From assembly GCF_008298035.1 (NCBI RefSeq), contig NZ_CP042910.1, positions 5,409,001 to 5,473,000 on the forward strand: a stretch of 64,000 bases of DNA, given 5' to 3'. The notes beneath the pieces were generated by a model. The model did no database searches and was not told the origin of the DNA. It saw nothing but the letters and a program-made list of their open reading frames with translations. Shown here piece by piece: positions 37,239 to 48,189 of the stretch (position 1 is its first letter; each line of letters starts with the position of its first letter). Both the position numbers and the translations under genes were made by a program. The DNA comes from Gimesia maris (GTDB taxonomy: Bacteria > Planctomycetota > Planctomycetia > Planctomycetales > Planctomycetaceae).

Positions 37239-38975
37239 ATGAAGCCACTTTTACTTTTCGTCGCCATTATGGTGTTGTCGGACACCAACTGTTTTTCCGC
37301 AGAGCGACCGCAGTCCGCTTCGGATCAGCCTCTGACCCAGCATGATATTGTTGGCCTCTGGTTAATGGGGCAATCGTTATGTGAAGGTGCCGAGTCGCTG
37401 CCCATTGTCACGCACTCCGGTGGTGACTGGGGAAACTATATGTTCCAGCGTGGCGTGCGCACCTGGTCTTATGGCAGGTATTGTGACAAGCCACACGAAC
37501 GACCTGCAGAACAGTTCTCCCTGGTACCGCTCACCGCCACTGTCAACGGCGGATTGGGTGAGACCATCGCCAACGGTCTGGCCGATCATTTGAAGTCCAG
37601 TATCATCGAATCTCAGCAGGACCTGAAAGCGAGGCAGAAAAAAACACCTCATTTTTTAGTGACTTATGCTGGTCAGGGGGGACGGATGATTGATGAACTT
37701 TCCAGCGTTGATCAATCGACTGATCCTCGTACGCCGCAATCCAGGCAGCACGGCGGCGGCTATTATCAAACGAGTCTGGATGATGCCCGCCGTGCCACAG
37801 CACAAGCGGCAGCCAGGGGTGATTCTTTTGGAATCGCGGCATTAATCTGGATGCAGGGGGAAGGCAATGCCGGGCCGACAGGCGGGATCAAGCCCAGTCG
37901 CTGGGGTAAAGAAATCCCTCGTCCCGCAGGATTGCACTGGTATCGGGATCGGCTGATTGAATACCGGAAACAATGGTCGCACGACTTGCAGAACATTACC
38001 GGGCAAACCGATGAGATCCCGCTGTTTACCTATCAGACATTGAGCCCCGCCGGTGAGGCACAACTGCTGGCTGCGGACAGGGATCCGCACATTACGATGG
38101 TTGGCCCGCATTATATGGTGGCAAGTGCCTTGAACAGTCGCTATGCAGGCAGATATGGAGACCCGATCCATATGTCAGCCGATGGCGAACGCTGGTTTGG
38201 CGAACAGGTGGCCAAGGTAATCAATCGTGTTCTCAAGCTGGGAGAATCATGGCAGCCGTTACGTCCCTTGAAAGCCTGGGTTGCGCCGGATCGTGCCAGT
38301 GTGCTGGTCGAGTTTCATGTGCCACGACCACCGCTGGTTTTGGATGAAACATTTCTTCCGCGAGAACAGTTGGTCAGAGGCGAAGGTTACCACTCCCTCT
38401 ATGGATTTCAGGTCCACAGCACTGCCCGTGCTGTCTCAGCGATCAAGGCAATTGAACTGGAATCGCCTTCACGCCTGCGAATTCAACTGGTCTCTCCGCT
38501 CAAAACAGACACACATTTTACACTCAGCTATGGACTGCCTTACGCAGGGCAAGTCGGAGAAATTACCGAGATCAGAACCGGACCTGTCATCGAGGGTCAG
38601 TCGACAACCGAACTGATCCTCAATCAAAAATTCGATCCTCAACTCAAACCACTAATGGCGGAAGGTGCCTTTTTCGTATCCAACATGCAGGCCGGCGATG
38701 CTTACGCCCAGGCCCCCATTCGTCACGTGACCGAAAGTGAGGGAAAAACCATACTCCGCTTTGAGAATCGGGAGCGTCGTAAGCAAAAAGATTTTGATAC
38801 CGGCCAGATACTCACAGCAGTTCGAGGTTTCTCGTTTGGAAATCTGCGAGATTCTGATCCCGAAAAAGCTATTTATCAATTTGCCGACCAGGGTTATGGC
38901 ACACGTGCAGGGGAACCTTATCCTCTCTGGAACTGGTGCGTCCTGTTTAAGCAGTTCCCCATTTCAAATGAATAA
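37239..38975 (+). CDS. Sialate O-acetylesterase-like SGNH hydrolase
   Basis: 578 residues from ATG 37239, because MKPLLLFVAIMVLSDTNCFSAE is a good signal peptide; an ATG at 37182 lies further out. The catalytic Ser context is LMGQSLCEG (about 42-50), followed by SGGDWGN, the block LIWMQGEGNAG, and DPIHMSADGERWFGE with the D-x-x-H pair (about 309-312). These are SASA-type motifs. The last 200 residues form beta-rich modules. The enzyme probably removes acetyl groups from envelope or dietary glycans. Confidence 0.8.
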   Translation: MKPLLLFVAIMVLSDTNCFSAERPQSASDQPLTQHDIVGLWLMGQSLCEGAESLPIVTHSGGDWGNYMFQRGVRTWSYGRYCDKPHERPAEQFSLVPLTATVNGGLGETIANGLADHLKSSIIESQQDLKARQKKTPHFLVTYAGQGGRMIDELSSVDQSTDPRTPQSRQHGGGYYQTSLDDARRATAQAAARGDSFGIAALIWMQGEGNAGPTGGIKPSRWGKEIPRPAGLHWYRDRLIEYRKQWSHDLQNITGQTDEIPLFTYQTLSPAGEAQLLAADRDPHITMVGPHYMVASALNSRYAGRYGDPIHMSADGERWFGEQVAKVINRVLKLGESWQPLRPLKAWVAPDRASVLVEFHVPRPPLVLDETFLPREQLVRGEGYHSLYGFQVHSTARAVSAIKAIELESPSRLRIQLVSPLKTDTHFTLSYGLPYAGQVGEITEIRTGPVIEGQSTTELILNQKFDPQLKPLMAEGAFFVSNMQAGDAYAQAPIRHVTESEGKTILRFENRERRKQKDFDTGQILTAVRGFSFGNLRDSDPEKAIYQFADQGYGTRAGEPYPLWNWCVLFKQFPISNE

Positions 38976-39262
38976 TCATTCTTTTGCAGCAATGACGGGC
39001 AATCATGCAAACAAAGTCTGTGTATCTCGTTGATTCTCGTCCAGAAAATTATGAATCAGGCTCGAATCCGCGAAGTCACGGGACTTCTTCGAACAATTGT
39101 GAAATGCATTTTAAGGTTCCGTTTTCACGAAATATCTGAAAAGTTCCGGAGAATATGATACGCTCTAAACTGGCGCTGTTCTTTTGTAACCTCGTGTGGC
39201 AGGACTGATTTGCCTGCATCTGAACAGGATCTTGGAATAAGGTACTGACGACTGGGTAAGCC

Positions 39263-40366
39263 ATGAATAACAACGAAACAAATGACCGTTTACAGGCGGA
39301 CGAATCAGCAAATCCCGAGAACATCGGTATCGAACGTCCCGCACAATCATTGCCGTCAACTACTGCGGCCGACTCCTCCACCGTCGGTTATCAATCGGCT
39401 GGTCAACCACAGTTCAAGGATCGAAAAACGGGGCTGATCGTTTACGGGATACTGCAAATCATCATGGGCTTCTTCTGCGCCATACTGATTCCTTTGATGT
39501 TGCTGCCTCGATTTGTCGGCCCTGCCGCCGGTCCCCCGATGAACGTGCAGACGCTCATTCCAACTATGGGAATGTACGCTCTGTTGGCAGTGCTGTTAGT
39601 CTGCCTGGGAGTTGGCTCAATTTTTGCCCGACGCTGGGCGAGAGCGTTGACTCTGGTACTGGCCTGGATGTGGCTGGCAGTCGGCAGCACGGCCTTGCTC
39701 ATGCTGGTTCTATTGAGGCTGATCCCTTTCGACTTTGCAGCCCAGGGTCAGCAGATCCCACCACAGATGGTCATGATCATCCAGGTGGTGATGTTGGGCA
39801 CGATGGGCTTCATCTACTTTTTCCTGCCCGGCATCTTTATCGTGTTCTATCGAAGTAAGCATGTGAAAGCGACGTGCGACTTTCAGGATCCCCATGTCCG
39901 CTGGACCGATCAGTGTCCGCTGCCAGTGCTGGCGATGAGCCTGATGCTGGGATTCGGGGCCATTTCAATGATCTTTTCGATGAGCTATGGTTTCGTTTTT
40001 CCGTTCTTTGGAATTCTATTGAAAGGTGTACCATGCGGCCTGCTGGTTCTGACGATGACGCTCCTTCTCGCTTATCTGGCCTGGACAACATATAGATTGA
40101 AGATTGCGGCCTGGTGGACAACACTTATTTTTTATATCACTTTCGGGGTGTCAAGCATTATCACTTTTTCACGCATTGGCTTAATGGAGTACTATCGAGA
40201 ACTGAATTTTCCCGAGGAACAATTGCGAGTCATGAAGCAAACTGGAATCATCGATCGCATGAATATGCCCTTGATGTTCGGCGTGAGCTTTGTCGTGTTC
40301 GTGGCATACCTGCTTTGGGTTCGCAGGTACTTCGTCGCTGGCTCCGTTCCGAACGTTGATTCGTAA
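39263..40366 (+). CDS. Polytopic membrane protein of unknown function
   Basis: 367 residues, ATG at 39263. The first 50 residues are disordered (Asn, Glu, Ser, Thr-rich). Eight to nine membrane helices follow, with a small loop (RSKHVKATCDFQDPHVRW) in the middle. No transporter motif is visible. A 12-bp hairpin between this gene and the converging transketolase gene (40496-40533) may end both. Confidence 0.65.
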   Translation: MNNNETNDRLQADESANPENIGIERPAQSLPSTTAADSSTVGYQSAGQPQFKDRKTGLIVYGILQIIMGFFCAILIPLMLLPRFVGPAAGPPMNVQTLIPTMGMYALLAVLLVCLGVGSIFARRWARALTLVLAWMWLAVGSTALLMLVLLRLIPFDFAAQGQQIPPQMVMIIQVVMLGTMGFIYFFLPGIFIVFYRSKHVKATCDFQDPHVRWTDQCPLPVLAMSLMLGFGAISMIFSMSYGFVFPFFGILLKGVPCGLLVLTMTLLLAYLAWTTYRLKIAAWWTTLIFYITFGVSSIITFSRIGLMEYYRELNFPEEQLRVMKQTGIIDRMNMPLMFGVSFVVFVAYLLWVRRYFVAGSVPNVDS

Positions 40367-40495
40367 GCCATTGTATTCACGTTGCCACATTTGAAAAGCC
40401 TGCAGGTTCTTTGAAAATAACTGCTTTCGATCCTTTTCTATGCTCCCAATCGTTCTGCTTTCTTGCTGTGGAGAGTCCCTTCATTCACAGCGGTC

Positions 40496-40533
40496 AGCGG
40501 TAACAGAGCCCGTATCCAGGTTCTGTTACCGCT
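40496..40533. terminator. Hairpin between convergent genes
   Basis: AGCGGTAACAGA (40496-40507) pairs perfectly with TCTGTTACCGCT (40522-40533) around a 14-nt loop. It lies between the plus-strand membrane-protein gene and the minus-strand transketolase. There is no clear T-run, so it may act as a bidirectional terminator. Confidence 0.5.
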
Positions 40534-40583
40534 CAGAAGATATATTTTCCAGATGTGAATGATTTTAATCACTCTTCCTACGA

Positions 40584-42608
40584 TTACTGTAGCAGGGCCT
40601 GAGCCCGCTTACAGACGTTTTCTACAGTGAAGCCGTATTCCCGCATCACGGTCTCTCCCGGTGCGGATGCCCCGAAGCCGGTGATGCCAACCGTAGCGGT
40701 CTGCGAACCGAAATAAGTCTCCCAGCCCAATGTGGAACCCGCTTCAATGGCAAGCAGAGGCACACCCGGCATGACAACCTGTTCCCGATACTCTTTTGAC
40801 TGAGTCGCAAACAGTTCCCAGCAAGGCAGACTGACAACCCGCGCCCGCACTCCTTCAGCCGCCAGTTGCTTCTGCGATTCCAGTGCCAGATGGACTTCAG
40901 ACCCGGTTCCCACAAGAATCAGATCGGGTACGCCGTCTCCGTCTGCTTCCGACAACACATACCCCCCCTGCGAGACCCCGGACATGAGACCTGGATAGTG
41001 TTCCAGGTCGAGGATCGGAAGTTTCTGTCTGGTCAAGATCAACGCCACTGGTCCATTCTGACGTTCCACCGCGACGCGCCAGGCGGCAACAGTTTCATTC
41101 GCGTCAGCAGGCCGGACGACAAACAGATTAGGAACGGAACGCAGACAGAGAAGTTGTTCGATCGGCTGATGCGTTGGGCCATCCTCACCCATGCCGATAC
41201 TGTCGTGAGTGAAAACGTAAACGACCGGCAGGTCGTTAATCGCCGCCAGGCGCATTGGCGGACGCATATAATCACTGAAAACCAGAAAAGTGGCCCCGTA
41301 GGGAATCAGTCCCTGGTGATATGCCATGCCGTTAAGAATGGCACCCATGGAATGCTCGCGGATACCGAAATGCATGTTGCGTCCGGCCCGCTCATGCGAT
41401 TGAAAGGTACCAGCACCTTCCATAAACGTCTGCGTGCTGGGGGCGAGGTCTGCAGAGCCACCCATTAACTCAGGCAAACGCGGTGCAATTGCGTTAATAC
41501 ATTTTCCCGACGCGGCACGGGTCGCCAGCGCGCCGCTCTCCGCGGTAAAAGTCGGCAGAGACGCGTCCCAGTCTGCTGGCAGTGTTCCACTCATGATCCG
41601 TTTGAACTCTGCAGCCAGATCGGGATGCGCTTTTCCATACGCCTCAAGTTTTTCTTCCCATGCGTTCTGCCACTCTTTTCCCCGGGTGACTGTCTGTCGG
41701 AAATGATCCAGGGCTTCCGGGGGAATATGAAAAGCGGGTTCCGCGGGCCAGCCGAGGCGTTCCTTGGTCAATAAAACTTCATCCACTCCCAGTGGTTCAC
41801 CGTGAGCCGACGCGCTGTCCTGCTTGTGTGGGCTGCCATAGCCGATGTGTGTTCTGACGGCAATCAGCGAAGGCTGGTCTGTCTGTTCCCGAGCTGCCTG
41901 TATCGCTGCTGTCACAGCTTCAAGATCATTTCCGTCTGCCACATGCTGGACGTGCCAGCCGAAGGAAGCGAAGCGGCCACAGCGATCTTCTGTGAAGGCA
42001 ATATCCGTATTTCCTTCAATCGTAATATGATTGTCGGCATACAGGACAACCAGTTTGCCCAGCCCGAGGTGCCCTGCCAGGGAACCTGCCTCGGAAGCAA
42101 TGCCTTCCATCAAATCGCCGTCACTGGCAAGCACATATGTGAAATGATCTACAACGGTGTGATCGGGCTGGTTGAACCGCGCCGCCAGATGAGTCTCTGC
42201 AATCGCCATCCCGACCGCACTGGCAAATCCCTGCCCCAGTGGACCGGTCGTCGCCTCCACGCCGGGTGTCATACCAAACTCTGGATGCCCCGGAGTTTTG
42301 CTCTCCCACTGTCGAAACTGTTTCAGTTCATCCAAAGACAGGTCGTATCCCGTGACATGCAGCAGCGAGTAGAGCAGAGCACAACCGTGGCCGGCTGAAA
42401 GGACGAAACGGTCGCGGTCGGGCCAGTTCGGATCGGCCGGGTTGACACGGAGAAAACGGTCCCACAAAGCATAAGCCATGGCGGCAGATCCCAGCGGAAG
42501 ACCTGGATGCCCGGATCCTGCTTTCTGTACCATATCGACTGACAGCAGACGTAACGTATTAACACAAAGCTCGTCCAGAGACACTGAAGAAGTAACGGAA
42601 GGGGTCAT
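40584..42608 (-). CDS. tkt: Transketolase
   Basis: 674 residues, ATG at 42608. The thiamine diphosphate domain shows [26 protein letters not shown], the GDL-type metal-binding motif ASDGDLMEG and the following NHITIEG. The pyrimidine domain has [18 protein letters not shown] and [20 protein letters not shown], which is the second transketolase signature. It interconverts pentose and hexose phosphates in the non-oxidative pentose phosphate pathway. It is first in order downstream of pgi on the same strand (gap 94 bases) and probably belongs to its operon. Confidence 0.96.
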   Translation of the reverse strand: MTPSVTSSVSLDELCVNTLRLLSVDMVQKAGSGHPGLPLGSAAMAYALWDRFLRVNPADPNWPDRDRFVLSAGHGCALLYSLLHVTGYDLSLDELKQFRQWESKTPGHPEFGMTPGVEATTGPLGQGFASAVGMAIAETHLAARFNQPDHTVVDHFTYVLASDGDLMEGIASEAGSLAGHLGLGKLVVLYADNHITIEGNTDIAFTEDRCGRFASFGWHVQHVADGNDLEAVTAAIQAAREQTDQPSLIAVRTHIGYGSPHKQDSASAHGEPLGVDEVLLTKERLGWPAEPAFHIPPEALDHFRQTVTRGKEWQNAWEEKLEAYGKAHPDLAAEFKRIMSGTLPADWDASLPTFTAESGALATRAASGKCINAIAPRLPELMGGSADLAPSTQTFMEGAGTFQSHERAGRNMHFGIREHSMGAILNGMAYHQGLIPYGATFLVFSDYMRPPMRLAAINDLPVVYVFTHDSIGMGEDGPTHQPIEQLLCLRSVPNLFVVRPADANETVAAWRVAVERQNGPVALILTRQKLPILDLEHYPGLMSGVSQGGYVLSEADGDGVPDLILVGTGSEVHLALESQKQLAAEGVRARVVSLPCWELFATQSKEYREQVVMPGVPLLAIEAGSTLGWETYFGSQTATVGITGFGASAPGETVMREYGFTVENVCKRAQALLQ

Positions 42609-42702
42609 ATGTAATTGCCTTTAAAAAGTTCGTTTTTCGGTTAATTATATTCAGTTCTCACAATCATTGCAGGCGCAGTGACTGATCAAATTCAGAAAGC
42701 TC

Positions 42703-44343
42703 TCAGTTCTTCTTAAGCTTCCTGTAACGACGAATGAGGCAATTCGTAGAGGAATCATGAGTGAGTTCTGGTTCTGTCTGACTTTCAAGTTCTGGTGTGA
42801 TACGCTGAGCCAGCGCTTTTCCGAGTTCAACACCCCATTGGTCGAACGAGTCGATATTCCAGAGAGCGCCCTGGGTGAATACCGAATGTTCATAGAGTGC
42901 GATCAGCTTGCCGAGTGTTTCCGGCGTGAGTTGTTTAATGAGGAGCGTGTTTGACGGGCGATTGCCTTCAAATACCCGATGAGGCACAAGCCAGTCCGGC
43001 GTACCTTCTGCTTTGACCTCTTCAGCTGTCTTACCAAAGGCCAGCGCCTCAGCTTGAGCGAAGACATTCGCCAGCAGCATATCGTGATGTCGCCCGAGTG
43101 GGTTCAGTGGCTGGCCGAACGCGATGAAATCGCAGGGAATGAGGCGGGTCCCCTGATGAATCAACTGGTAGAATGAATGCTGGCCGTTGGTACCCGGTTC
43201 ACCCCAGTAAATCGGCCCGGTATCATAATCCACGTGAGCCCCGTTGAGTGTGACATGTTTGCCGCTGCTCTCCATCGTCAATTGCTGCAGATAGGCCGGG
43301 AATCGTTTCAGATACTGTTCGTAGGGTAGAATGGCAACGGTCTGTGTTTTCAAAAAGTTGGTATTCCAGATGGTCAGCAGTCCTAAGATCGCCGGCAGGT
43401 TTTCCACGAACGGTGCCGTGCGGAAGTGCTCGTCCATCTGATGGAAGCCGTCCAGCATCGCCAGGAAATTCTCGGAGCCAATCGCCAGCATCGTCGACAG
43501 GCCAATTGCCGAGTCCATGGAATAGCGTCCGCCGACCCAGTCCCAGAACTCGAACATGTTTCCGGTGTCGATACCGAACTCAGACACTTTCTCAGCATTT
43601 GTGGAAACGGCAACAAAATGTTTAGCCACAGCTTTAGCATCACCGCCAAGCCCTGCGAGCAACCAGTCTCGCGCGCTGTGAGCGTTGGTCATCGTCTCCG
43701 CTGTGGTAAAAGTTTTTGAAGAAATGATGAATAGTGTTTCCGCGGGATCAAGCTCGTGAGTTGCTTCCGCCAGATCGGTACCATCGACATTCGAAACAAA
43801 GCGGAACGTGAGATCGCGTTCGCTGTAGAAGCGAAGTGCTTCGTACGCCATCACCGGCCCGAGATCAGAGCCGCCGATGCCGATATTGACGATATTACGG
43901 ATCCGCTGACCGGTGTGCCCCAGCCATGCACCGCTCCGAACCCGATTTGAGAAATCAACCAGCTTGTCCAGTACGGCGTGAACCTGGGGAACCACGTTTT
44001 CACCATCAACGAGGATACTTGCCCCTTTCGGCGCCCGCAAAGCCACATGCAGAACCGACCGGTTTTCAGTGAGATTGATTTTGTCTCCCCGAAACATGGC
44101 GTCAATCCGTTCGCGCAACCCCGTTTCCTCTGCCAGATCCAGGAGGAGTTTGATAGTCTCATCTGTGATTCGATTTTTCGAGTAATCGAGATAAAGCCCC
44201 AATGTATCGAGCGTTAAACGCTCACCGCGAGTCGGATCGTCGGCAAACAGTGTCTTGAGATGCAGGCCTTTGACCTTCTCATAATGAGCTTCAAGGCTTT
44301 TCCAGGCTGCGCTCTCTGAGATTAGCTGGCCTTCGGTCGTCAT
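42703..44343 (-). CDS. pgi: Glucose-6-phosphate isomerase
   Basis: 546 residues from ATG 44343 ([11 protein letters not shown]), preceded by AAAGGG. A longer frame to 44418 exists but adds residues not expected in the family, whose usual length is near 549. Signatures: [55 protein letters not shown] and the later signature [12 protein letters not shown]. It interconverts glucose 6-phosphate and fructose 6-phosphate in glycolysis and gluconeogenesis. It is encoded between malQ and tkt. Confidence 0.96.
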   Translation of the reverse strand: MTTEGQLISESAAWKSLEAHYEKVKGLHLKTLFADDPTRGERLTLDTLGLYLDYSKNRITDETIKLLLDLAEETGLRERIDAMFRGDKINLTENRSVLHVALRAPKGASILVDGENVVPQVHAVLDKLVDFSNRVRSGAWLGHTGQRIRNIVNIGIGGSDLGPVMAYEALRFYSERDLTFRFVSNVDGTDLAEATHELDPAETLFIISSKTFTTAETMTNAHSARDWLLAGLGGDAKAVAKHFVAVSTNAEKVSEFGIDTGNMFEFWDWVGGRYSMDSAIGLSTMLAIGSENFLAMLDGFHQMDEHFRTAPFVENLPAILGLLTIWNTNFLKTQTVAILPYEQYLKRFPAYLQQLTMESSGKHVTLNGAHVDYDTGPIYWGEPGTNGQHSFYQLIHQGTRLIPCDFIAFGQPLNPLGRHHDMLLANVFAQAEALAFGKTAEEVKAEGTPDWLVPHRVFEGNRPSNTLLIKQLTPETLGKLIALYEHSVFTQGALWNIDSFDQWGVELGKALAQRITPELESQTEPELTHDSSTNCLIRRYRKLKKN

Positions 44344-44569
44344 AATGACATTCCCTTTATTTCTCGTTTTTATGTTATCTTGTTTATAAATCGGCATTCG
44401 CAAGAGTGTTCTGCTCAAGCTGCCAGATCTTATTTTTCGGGTTCAAGGTCTGCTCTGTTACCTGGATTTCGTTAATCTCGCGTTGAAATCTGCCACTGAT
44501 ACACAGATCGCGCGTAATCATAGCCAAGACAGAGAATATGTTCCAGATCATGGAGTTCCAGAAGTGTTC

Positions 44570-46156
44570 TCAAGATATTACCTCAGAATCCGGCAGGGAA
44601 TCAAGCGTTGGATGAAAAGCAGGTAATCGCTGGGAGTTTGCCGTCAATTCCCGCAACGATTGAAATAAGGCTGGAGACAGCATCTCGTTTGTGCAGCGCC
44701 AGCGCCAATTTCCTTCGGAGCTGCCAGGGACGTTCATTCGGGCATCCTCTCCCAGATTGAGCAAATCCTGCAGAGGCGCCATTGCCAGCGCCGCTTGGGA
44801 AGACCATGCCAGCTCCAACAATGCCGCTGTGGCTTCGCTGCTATTAAGCTCGGGGCGCTGCAAATAATGACATACAATCTGCCGTTGATCGTCGGTCAAT
44901 GTGTCGTACCAGCCGAGCGTGGTGTTATTGTCATGTGTGCCGGTATAAACGACGGTGTTTGAATCATAGTTGTGCGGAAGATAGGGGCTATCAGCTGCGC
45001 CGTCGAACGCGAACTGCAGGACACGCGTTCCCGGCAATTGAAACTGATCGCGAAGTGTACTCACATCCGGCGTAATGATTCCCAGATCCTCTGCAATGAA
45101 TGGCAGGTCGCCCAGATCCTGTTGAACCGAGCTGAAAAACTCACGACCAGGACCGGGTATCCATTCACCTGACAAGGCTGTGGCAGCCCCAGCCTCTACA
45201 TGCCAGGCTGCAGCGAAGCCCCGAAAATGATCCAGTCGAATCAGGTCGACATGAGTCCGTATTGCACGCACACGATCGATGCACCATCTGTAACCCGACT
45301 GACGCAACACATCCCAGTCATAGACGGGATTGCCCCAGAGTTGGCCCTGCTCACTGAAATAATCGGGAGGGACACCGGCAACAAATCGCGGCCGTAAATG
45401 TTCGTCGAGCAGAAACAGTTCCGGATGAGCCCAGACGTCGCTTGAATCAGGTGAAACAAAAAACGGCAGATCCCCGATCAGACGCACACCCCTGCTGTGA
45501 GCATAATTCTTCAGATTACTTGCCTGCCGAAAAAACAGAAACTGTGCCAGCCGAATCTGATCGATTTCTTTTGACAGTCCACGCCGCGCCTGTTCCAGGG
45601 CAGCCGGGTCGCGTCGAACCAGTTCGGCTGGCCATTTGAGGTAACTCGCGCCCAGGTGCATTTCCTGCAGCGCCTGAAATAAAGCATAGTCATCCAGCCA
45701 ATGCTGCTCTGCCAGACAAAACTGTTCAAAGTCGGCCTTCAGAACATGGCCGTCTCCCTTGTTAAAGCGAATCCAGGCAGTTTCGAGTAACGTATGTTTG
45801 AACGCGTTGATGGTGTCGTAATCAACGACCGTTTCTGAAAAGGTGTATCCGGCAGTATCACTTTTCTCCAGCAGTCCGTCTGCGATTAAATCGTCCGGAC
45901 TGACCAGGAGCCAGTTGCCGGCGAACGATGACAGTGGTTGATAAGGCGAACTTCCGTAGCCTGTTGGTCCCAGAGGCAAAATCTGCCACCAGGTCTGGCC
46001 TGCTTCCTGAAGACAGTCAATCCAGTTTCGCGCCTGCGGTCCCAGATCACCAATACCGTAAGGCGAAGGCAACGACGTGACATGCAGCAGCACGCCGGAA
46101 GCCCGGTACCCTGGCGGAAACGGCGGTAATTTCGTCTGGAAACTATGTTCGCTCAT
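44570..46156 (-). CDS. malQ: 4-alpha-glucanotransferase (amylomaltase, GH77)
   Basis: 528 residues, ATG at 46156. N-terminal segment LPSPYGIGDLGPQARNWID and the active-site blocks LIRLDHFRGF (nucleophile Asp), DLPFIAEDLG (acid/base Glu) and YTGTHDNNT are typical of GH77. It transfers maltooligosaccharide segments between glucans. Together with pgi downstream and a histidine phosphatase upstream it forms a group for glucan breakdown and sugar-phosphate use, on one strand with gaps of about 230 and 105 bases. Confidence 0.95.
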   Translation of the reverse strand: MSEHSFQTKLPPFPPGYRASGVLLHVTSLPSPYGIGDLGPQARNWIDCLQEAGQTWWQILPLGPTGYGSSPYQPLSSFAGNWLLVSPDDLIADGLLEKSDTAGYTFSETVVDYDTINAFKHTLLETAWIRFNKGDGHVLKADFEQFCLAEQHWLDDYALFQALQEMHLGASYLKWPAELVRRDPAALEQARRGLSKEIDQIRLAQFLFFRQASNLKNYAHSRGVRLIGDLPFFVSPDSSDVWAHPELFLLDEHLRPRFVAGVPPDYFSEQGQLWGNPVYDWDVLRQSGYRWCIDRVRAIRTHVDLIRLDHFRGFAAAWHVEAGAATALSGEWIPGPGREFFSSVQQDLGDLPFIAEDLGIITPDVSTLRDQFQLPGTRVLQFAFDGAADSPYLPHNYDSNTVVYTGTHDNNTTLGWYDTLTDDQRQIVCHYLQRPELNSSEATAALLELAWSSQAALAMAPLQDLLNLGEDARMNVPGSSEGNWRWRCTNEMLSPALFQSLRELTANSQRLPAFHPTLDSLPDSEVIS

Positions 46157-46261
46157 GTTTTTCCTTATCTCGTGTCCGGAATTCGTGTCAGACTCAGGAA
46201 ACGTTGGTAAAAGTTTTTTGATGAACGGCCAAAGGAAGTATTCTCATCGCTGAATGCGTCC

Positions 46262-46867
46262 TCAAATATCTACGTGACGACAATCGTTCCAGAGCCGAAT
46301 CACAGGGTCGTGCCGGCCATGGTGATATCCCAGGATACTTAACGCGGATGTGTTCAGAAAAAAATGGCGCCCCAGTGCTGCATCCTGGCCCAACCAGCGG
46401 GCAGCGAACATGAGCAGAAAATGACCGTGGGAAAAAAGCACGACATTACTATCAAAGGCACGAATTCGATCAATGACTCGATCAGCCCTGGCAGACACTT
46501 CTGCAACCGACTCGCCACCCGGGCAACCGTCGCGAAATAGCTCCCAGTCGGGCCGTTGCAGATCAATTTCTTTCGTGGTCATTCCTTCGTAATCTCCGTA
46601 GTTCCATTCCACGAGATCATCATCTACGCCTGCCTCCTTTCCAAAGCCCGCTAATTCACAAGTAGAGGAAGCGCGTTGTAACGGACTGGTAATGACACGG
46701 GCAAAGGTCTCAGATTTAAGTCGTGCTCCAAGTCGGCGGGCGTTACGCGCGCCGCGTTCGGTCAACGGCAGATCTGTCAAGCCGGTATGCTGGCGTGATA
46801 TACTCCAGTCTGTTTCACCATGTCGAGCAAGGTAAATCAGAGGCAGCGGTTGAATTTCGTCGCTCAT
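46262..46867 (-). CDS. Histidine phosphatase family protein (phosphoglycerate-mutase-like)
   Basis: 201 residues, ATG at 46867. The catalytic RHGETDWS (about 15-22), ITSPLQRASSTC with the second conserved Arg, EWNYGDYEG with the acid Glu, and VVLFSHGHF with the second His are present. The family includes cofactor-dependent mutases and broad phosphatases; the sequence does not fix the substrate. It starts the minus-strand sugar group, 105 bases upstream of malQ. Confidence 0.88.
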   Translation of the reverse strand: MSDEIQPLPLIYLARHGETDWSISRQHTGLTDLPLTERGARNARRLGARLKSETFARVITSPLQRASSTCELAGFGKEAGVDDDLVEWNYGDYEGMTTKEIDLQRPDWELFRDGCPGGESVAEVSARADRVIDRIRAFDSNVVLFSHGHFLLMFAARWLGQDAALGRHFFLNTSALSILGYHHGRHDPVIRLWNDCRHVDI

Positions 46868-47025
46868 AATCGGATCACCGTCCCCTTCACTTCTATAATC
46901 AATCTGAGTTCAGCAGGACAAACCATTTGAATTCGACTGTGCCGTCGTCTGTTCTGACTGCGACTCAATCAAACAGGTTCGCAAACAGGTCTCCCGAGAG
47001 TTTTTGAAAGTCTGTAGACTTTCCG

Positions 47026-47250
47026 CTATTCTCCAGCTTCAACTGGTGCCGGCAGTGAGGGTGTATCCGCGGGCTGCTCTGACAAATCCATGGTCATCAC
47101 ATACACCACCATACCTGACAGCATCAGAATCACGGCAACATAAGTACGCCAGTCACGGTGCGCACGTTTTATGTAGGAGGGATGGCCTTGAGAATGATCG
47201 TTCCCGTGCGAGTCACTGTGCCGCTGTTTTTTGTGCTTTGATTGATTCAT
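47026..47250 (-). CDS. Small His-rich membrane protein
   Basis: 74 residues from ATG 47250 with AGGGA just upstream; a longer frame to 47325 exists but lacks a start signal. The N-terminus is hydrophilic and His/Lys/Asp-rich (KHKKQRHSDSHGNDHSQGH), followed by a basic stretch and one membrane helix (YVAVILMLSGMVVYVMTM). The short C-terminus is acidic. This is a small protein type I associate with planctomycete genomes; role unknown. Confidence 0.65.
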   Translation of the reverse strand: MNQSKHKKQRHSDSHGNDHSQGHPSYIKRAHRDWRTYVAVILMLSGMVVYVMTMDLSEQPADTPSLPAPVEAGE

Positions 47251-47860
47251 AGGGTCCCTGTTTCTCGTTGATATGTTCAGATTCTCTGTGACAGGTAACA
47301 TTATCCCGCAGCTTGCTGTTCTCAAAGGTTAATTGAGTCAAAATCGCTGGTGATCCTGAAAGTATTCGCTTCCCAATCCTGCTGCCAGTAGATTCATCAA
47401 AGCCATTTCTCACACATCAGCTACATTTTATGGTTGTATGTCAGTAACCGTTTTAATAGTTCACACAAACGCCAGTGATTCCTGTCTGAATTTCCACTTC
47501 TCATCGCTATCAGTCAGGAGATACTCTCACTGAATAAATTCCCCTTGATTCGCTCAATACCTGAGCCAGAATAAGCGTCTAAGTGAGTCGCGCGCGTGGT
47601 CAGTTTACAGTGCACCGAAACACACGCCAGTTGTTCATCCTCTTCACTGCAATTGAGCCTGTTTTTTCCAGATTTGCACTGCCTGAAACCACACCCGTTC
47701 ATGATGTAACCCTGCGGGTCGCCACACCATCGACGAGCTTCAGCCCGGCACCGTCTCGGCTTCGCAATCGATCGCCCCGGTATCAACCTGTATCGCCACA
47801 ATAATTTTTTCATCTCCTCTTGCTCCCTGCATGCCTTTATCGATAATCCAAATCCGACAG

Positions 47861-47900
47861 TGTTACCCCTGTGTCCGAATGTGTGTTACCTATGTGTCCG
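47861..47900. repeat. Tandem 17-nt direct repeat, possible IS end
   Basis: TGTTACCCCTGTGTCCG and TGTTACCTATGTGTCCG lie 6 bases apart. The sequence TGTTACC-x-x-TGTGTCC resembles ends of IS481-type elements as I remember them; no transposase is present here. Confidence 0.4.
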
Positions 47901-47964
47901 GTCTAAATACTTGCCGAGTGCTTCTGTAGCAAACTCGAATGCCACATTAAGTTTGTCGGGTGCC

Positions 47965-48055
47965 ACTGTCGGCTCGCCCGACAGTACGCGGAATACTCCT
48001 CATACAGTTAAGAAAAAGACCACCTCGGGCGGCAATGTTGGCTTGCCCAACAGTG
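47965..48055. repeat. Two copies of a palindromic intergenic repeat
   Basis: Copy 1 is ACTGTCGG-CTCGC-CCGACAGT (47965-47985), a perfect 8-bp stem. Copy 2 is CAATGTTGG-CTTGC-CCAACAGTG (48033-48055), a 9-bp stem with one mismatch. They share the loop pattern C-T/C-T/C-G-C and compensating stem changes, as in dispersed palindromic repeat families. Confidence 0.6.
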
Positions 48056-48189
48056 CATATTGCACTCATTCACACCACCAAAAGTAGAAGTCCATCCTAC
48101 TGAAAAGTCACCCAACCCGAGATATGAAAACAGGGCACTGCTTAACAGTGCCCCATTCTCAAATTCAGACTATCTACGTTCGCTCAGGT

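Larger units (their letters stand above)
47251..48189. other. Intergenic region with repeat elements
   Basis: Apart from short frames (for example 47514-47813 on the minus strand) there is no convincing gene. The stretch carries a 17-nt direct repeat (47861-47877 and 47884-47900, about two mismatches) and two related hairpins (47965-47985, 48033-48055). It looks like a landing site for repeats or an old insertion-sequence end. Confidence 0.5.

Noticed and set aside
41802-42398. 198-codon plus-strand frame
   Set aside because: Antisense to transketolase, whose motifs are clear.
47514-47813. 99-codon minus-strand open frame, Cys/Arg-rich
   Set aside because: No start signal or known domain; the composition looks like a translated repeat or relic, not a gene.
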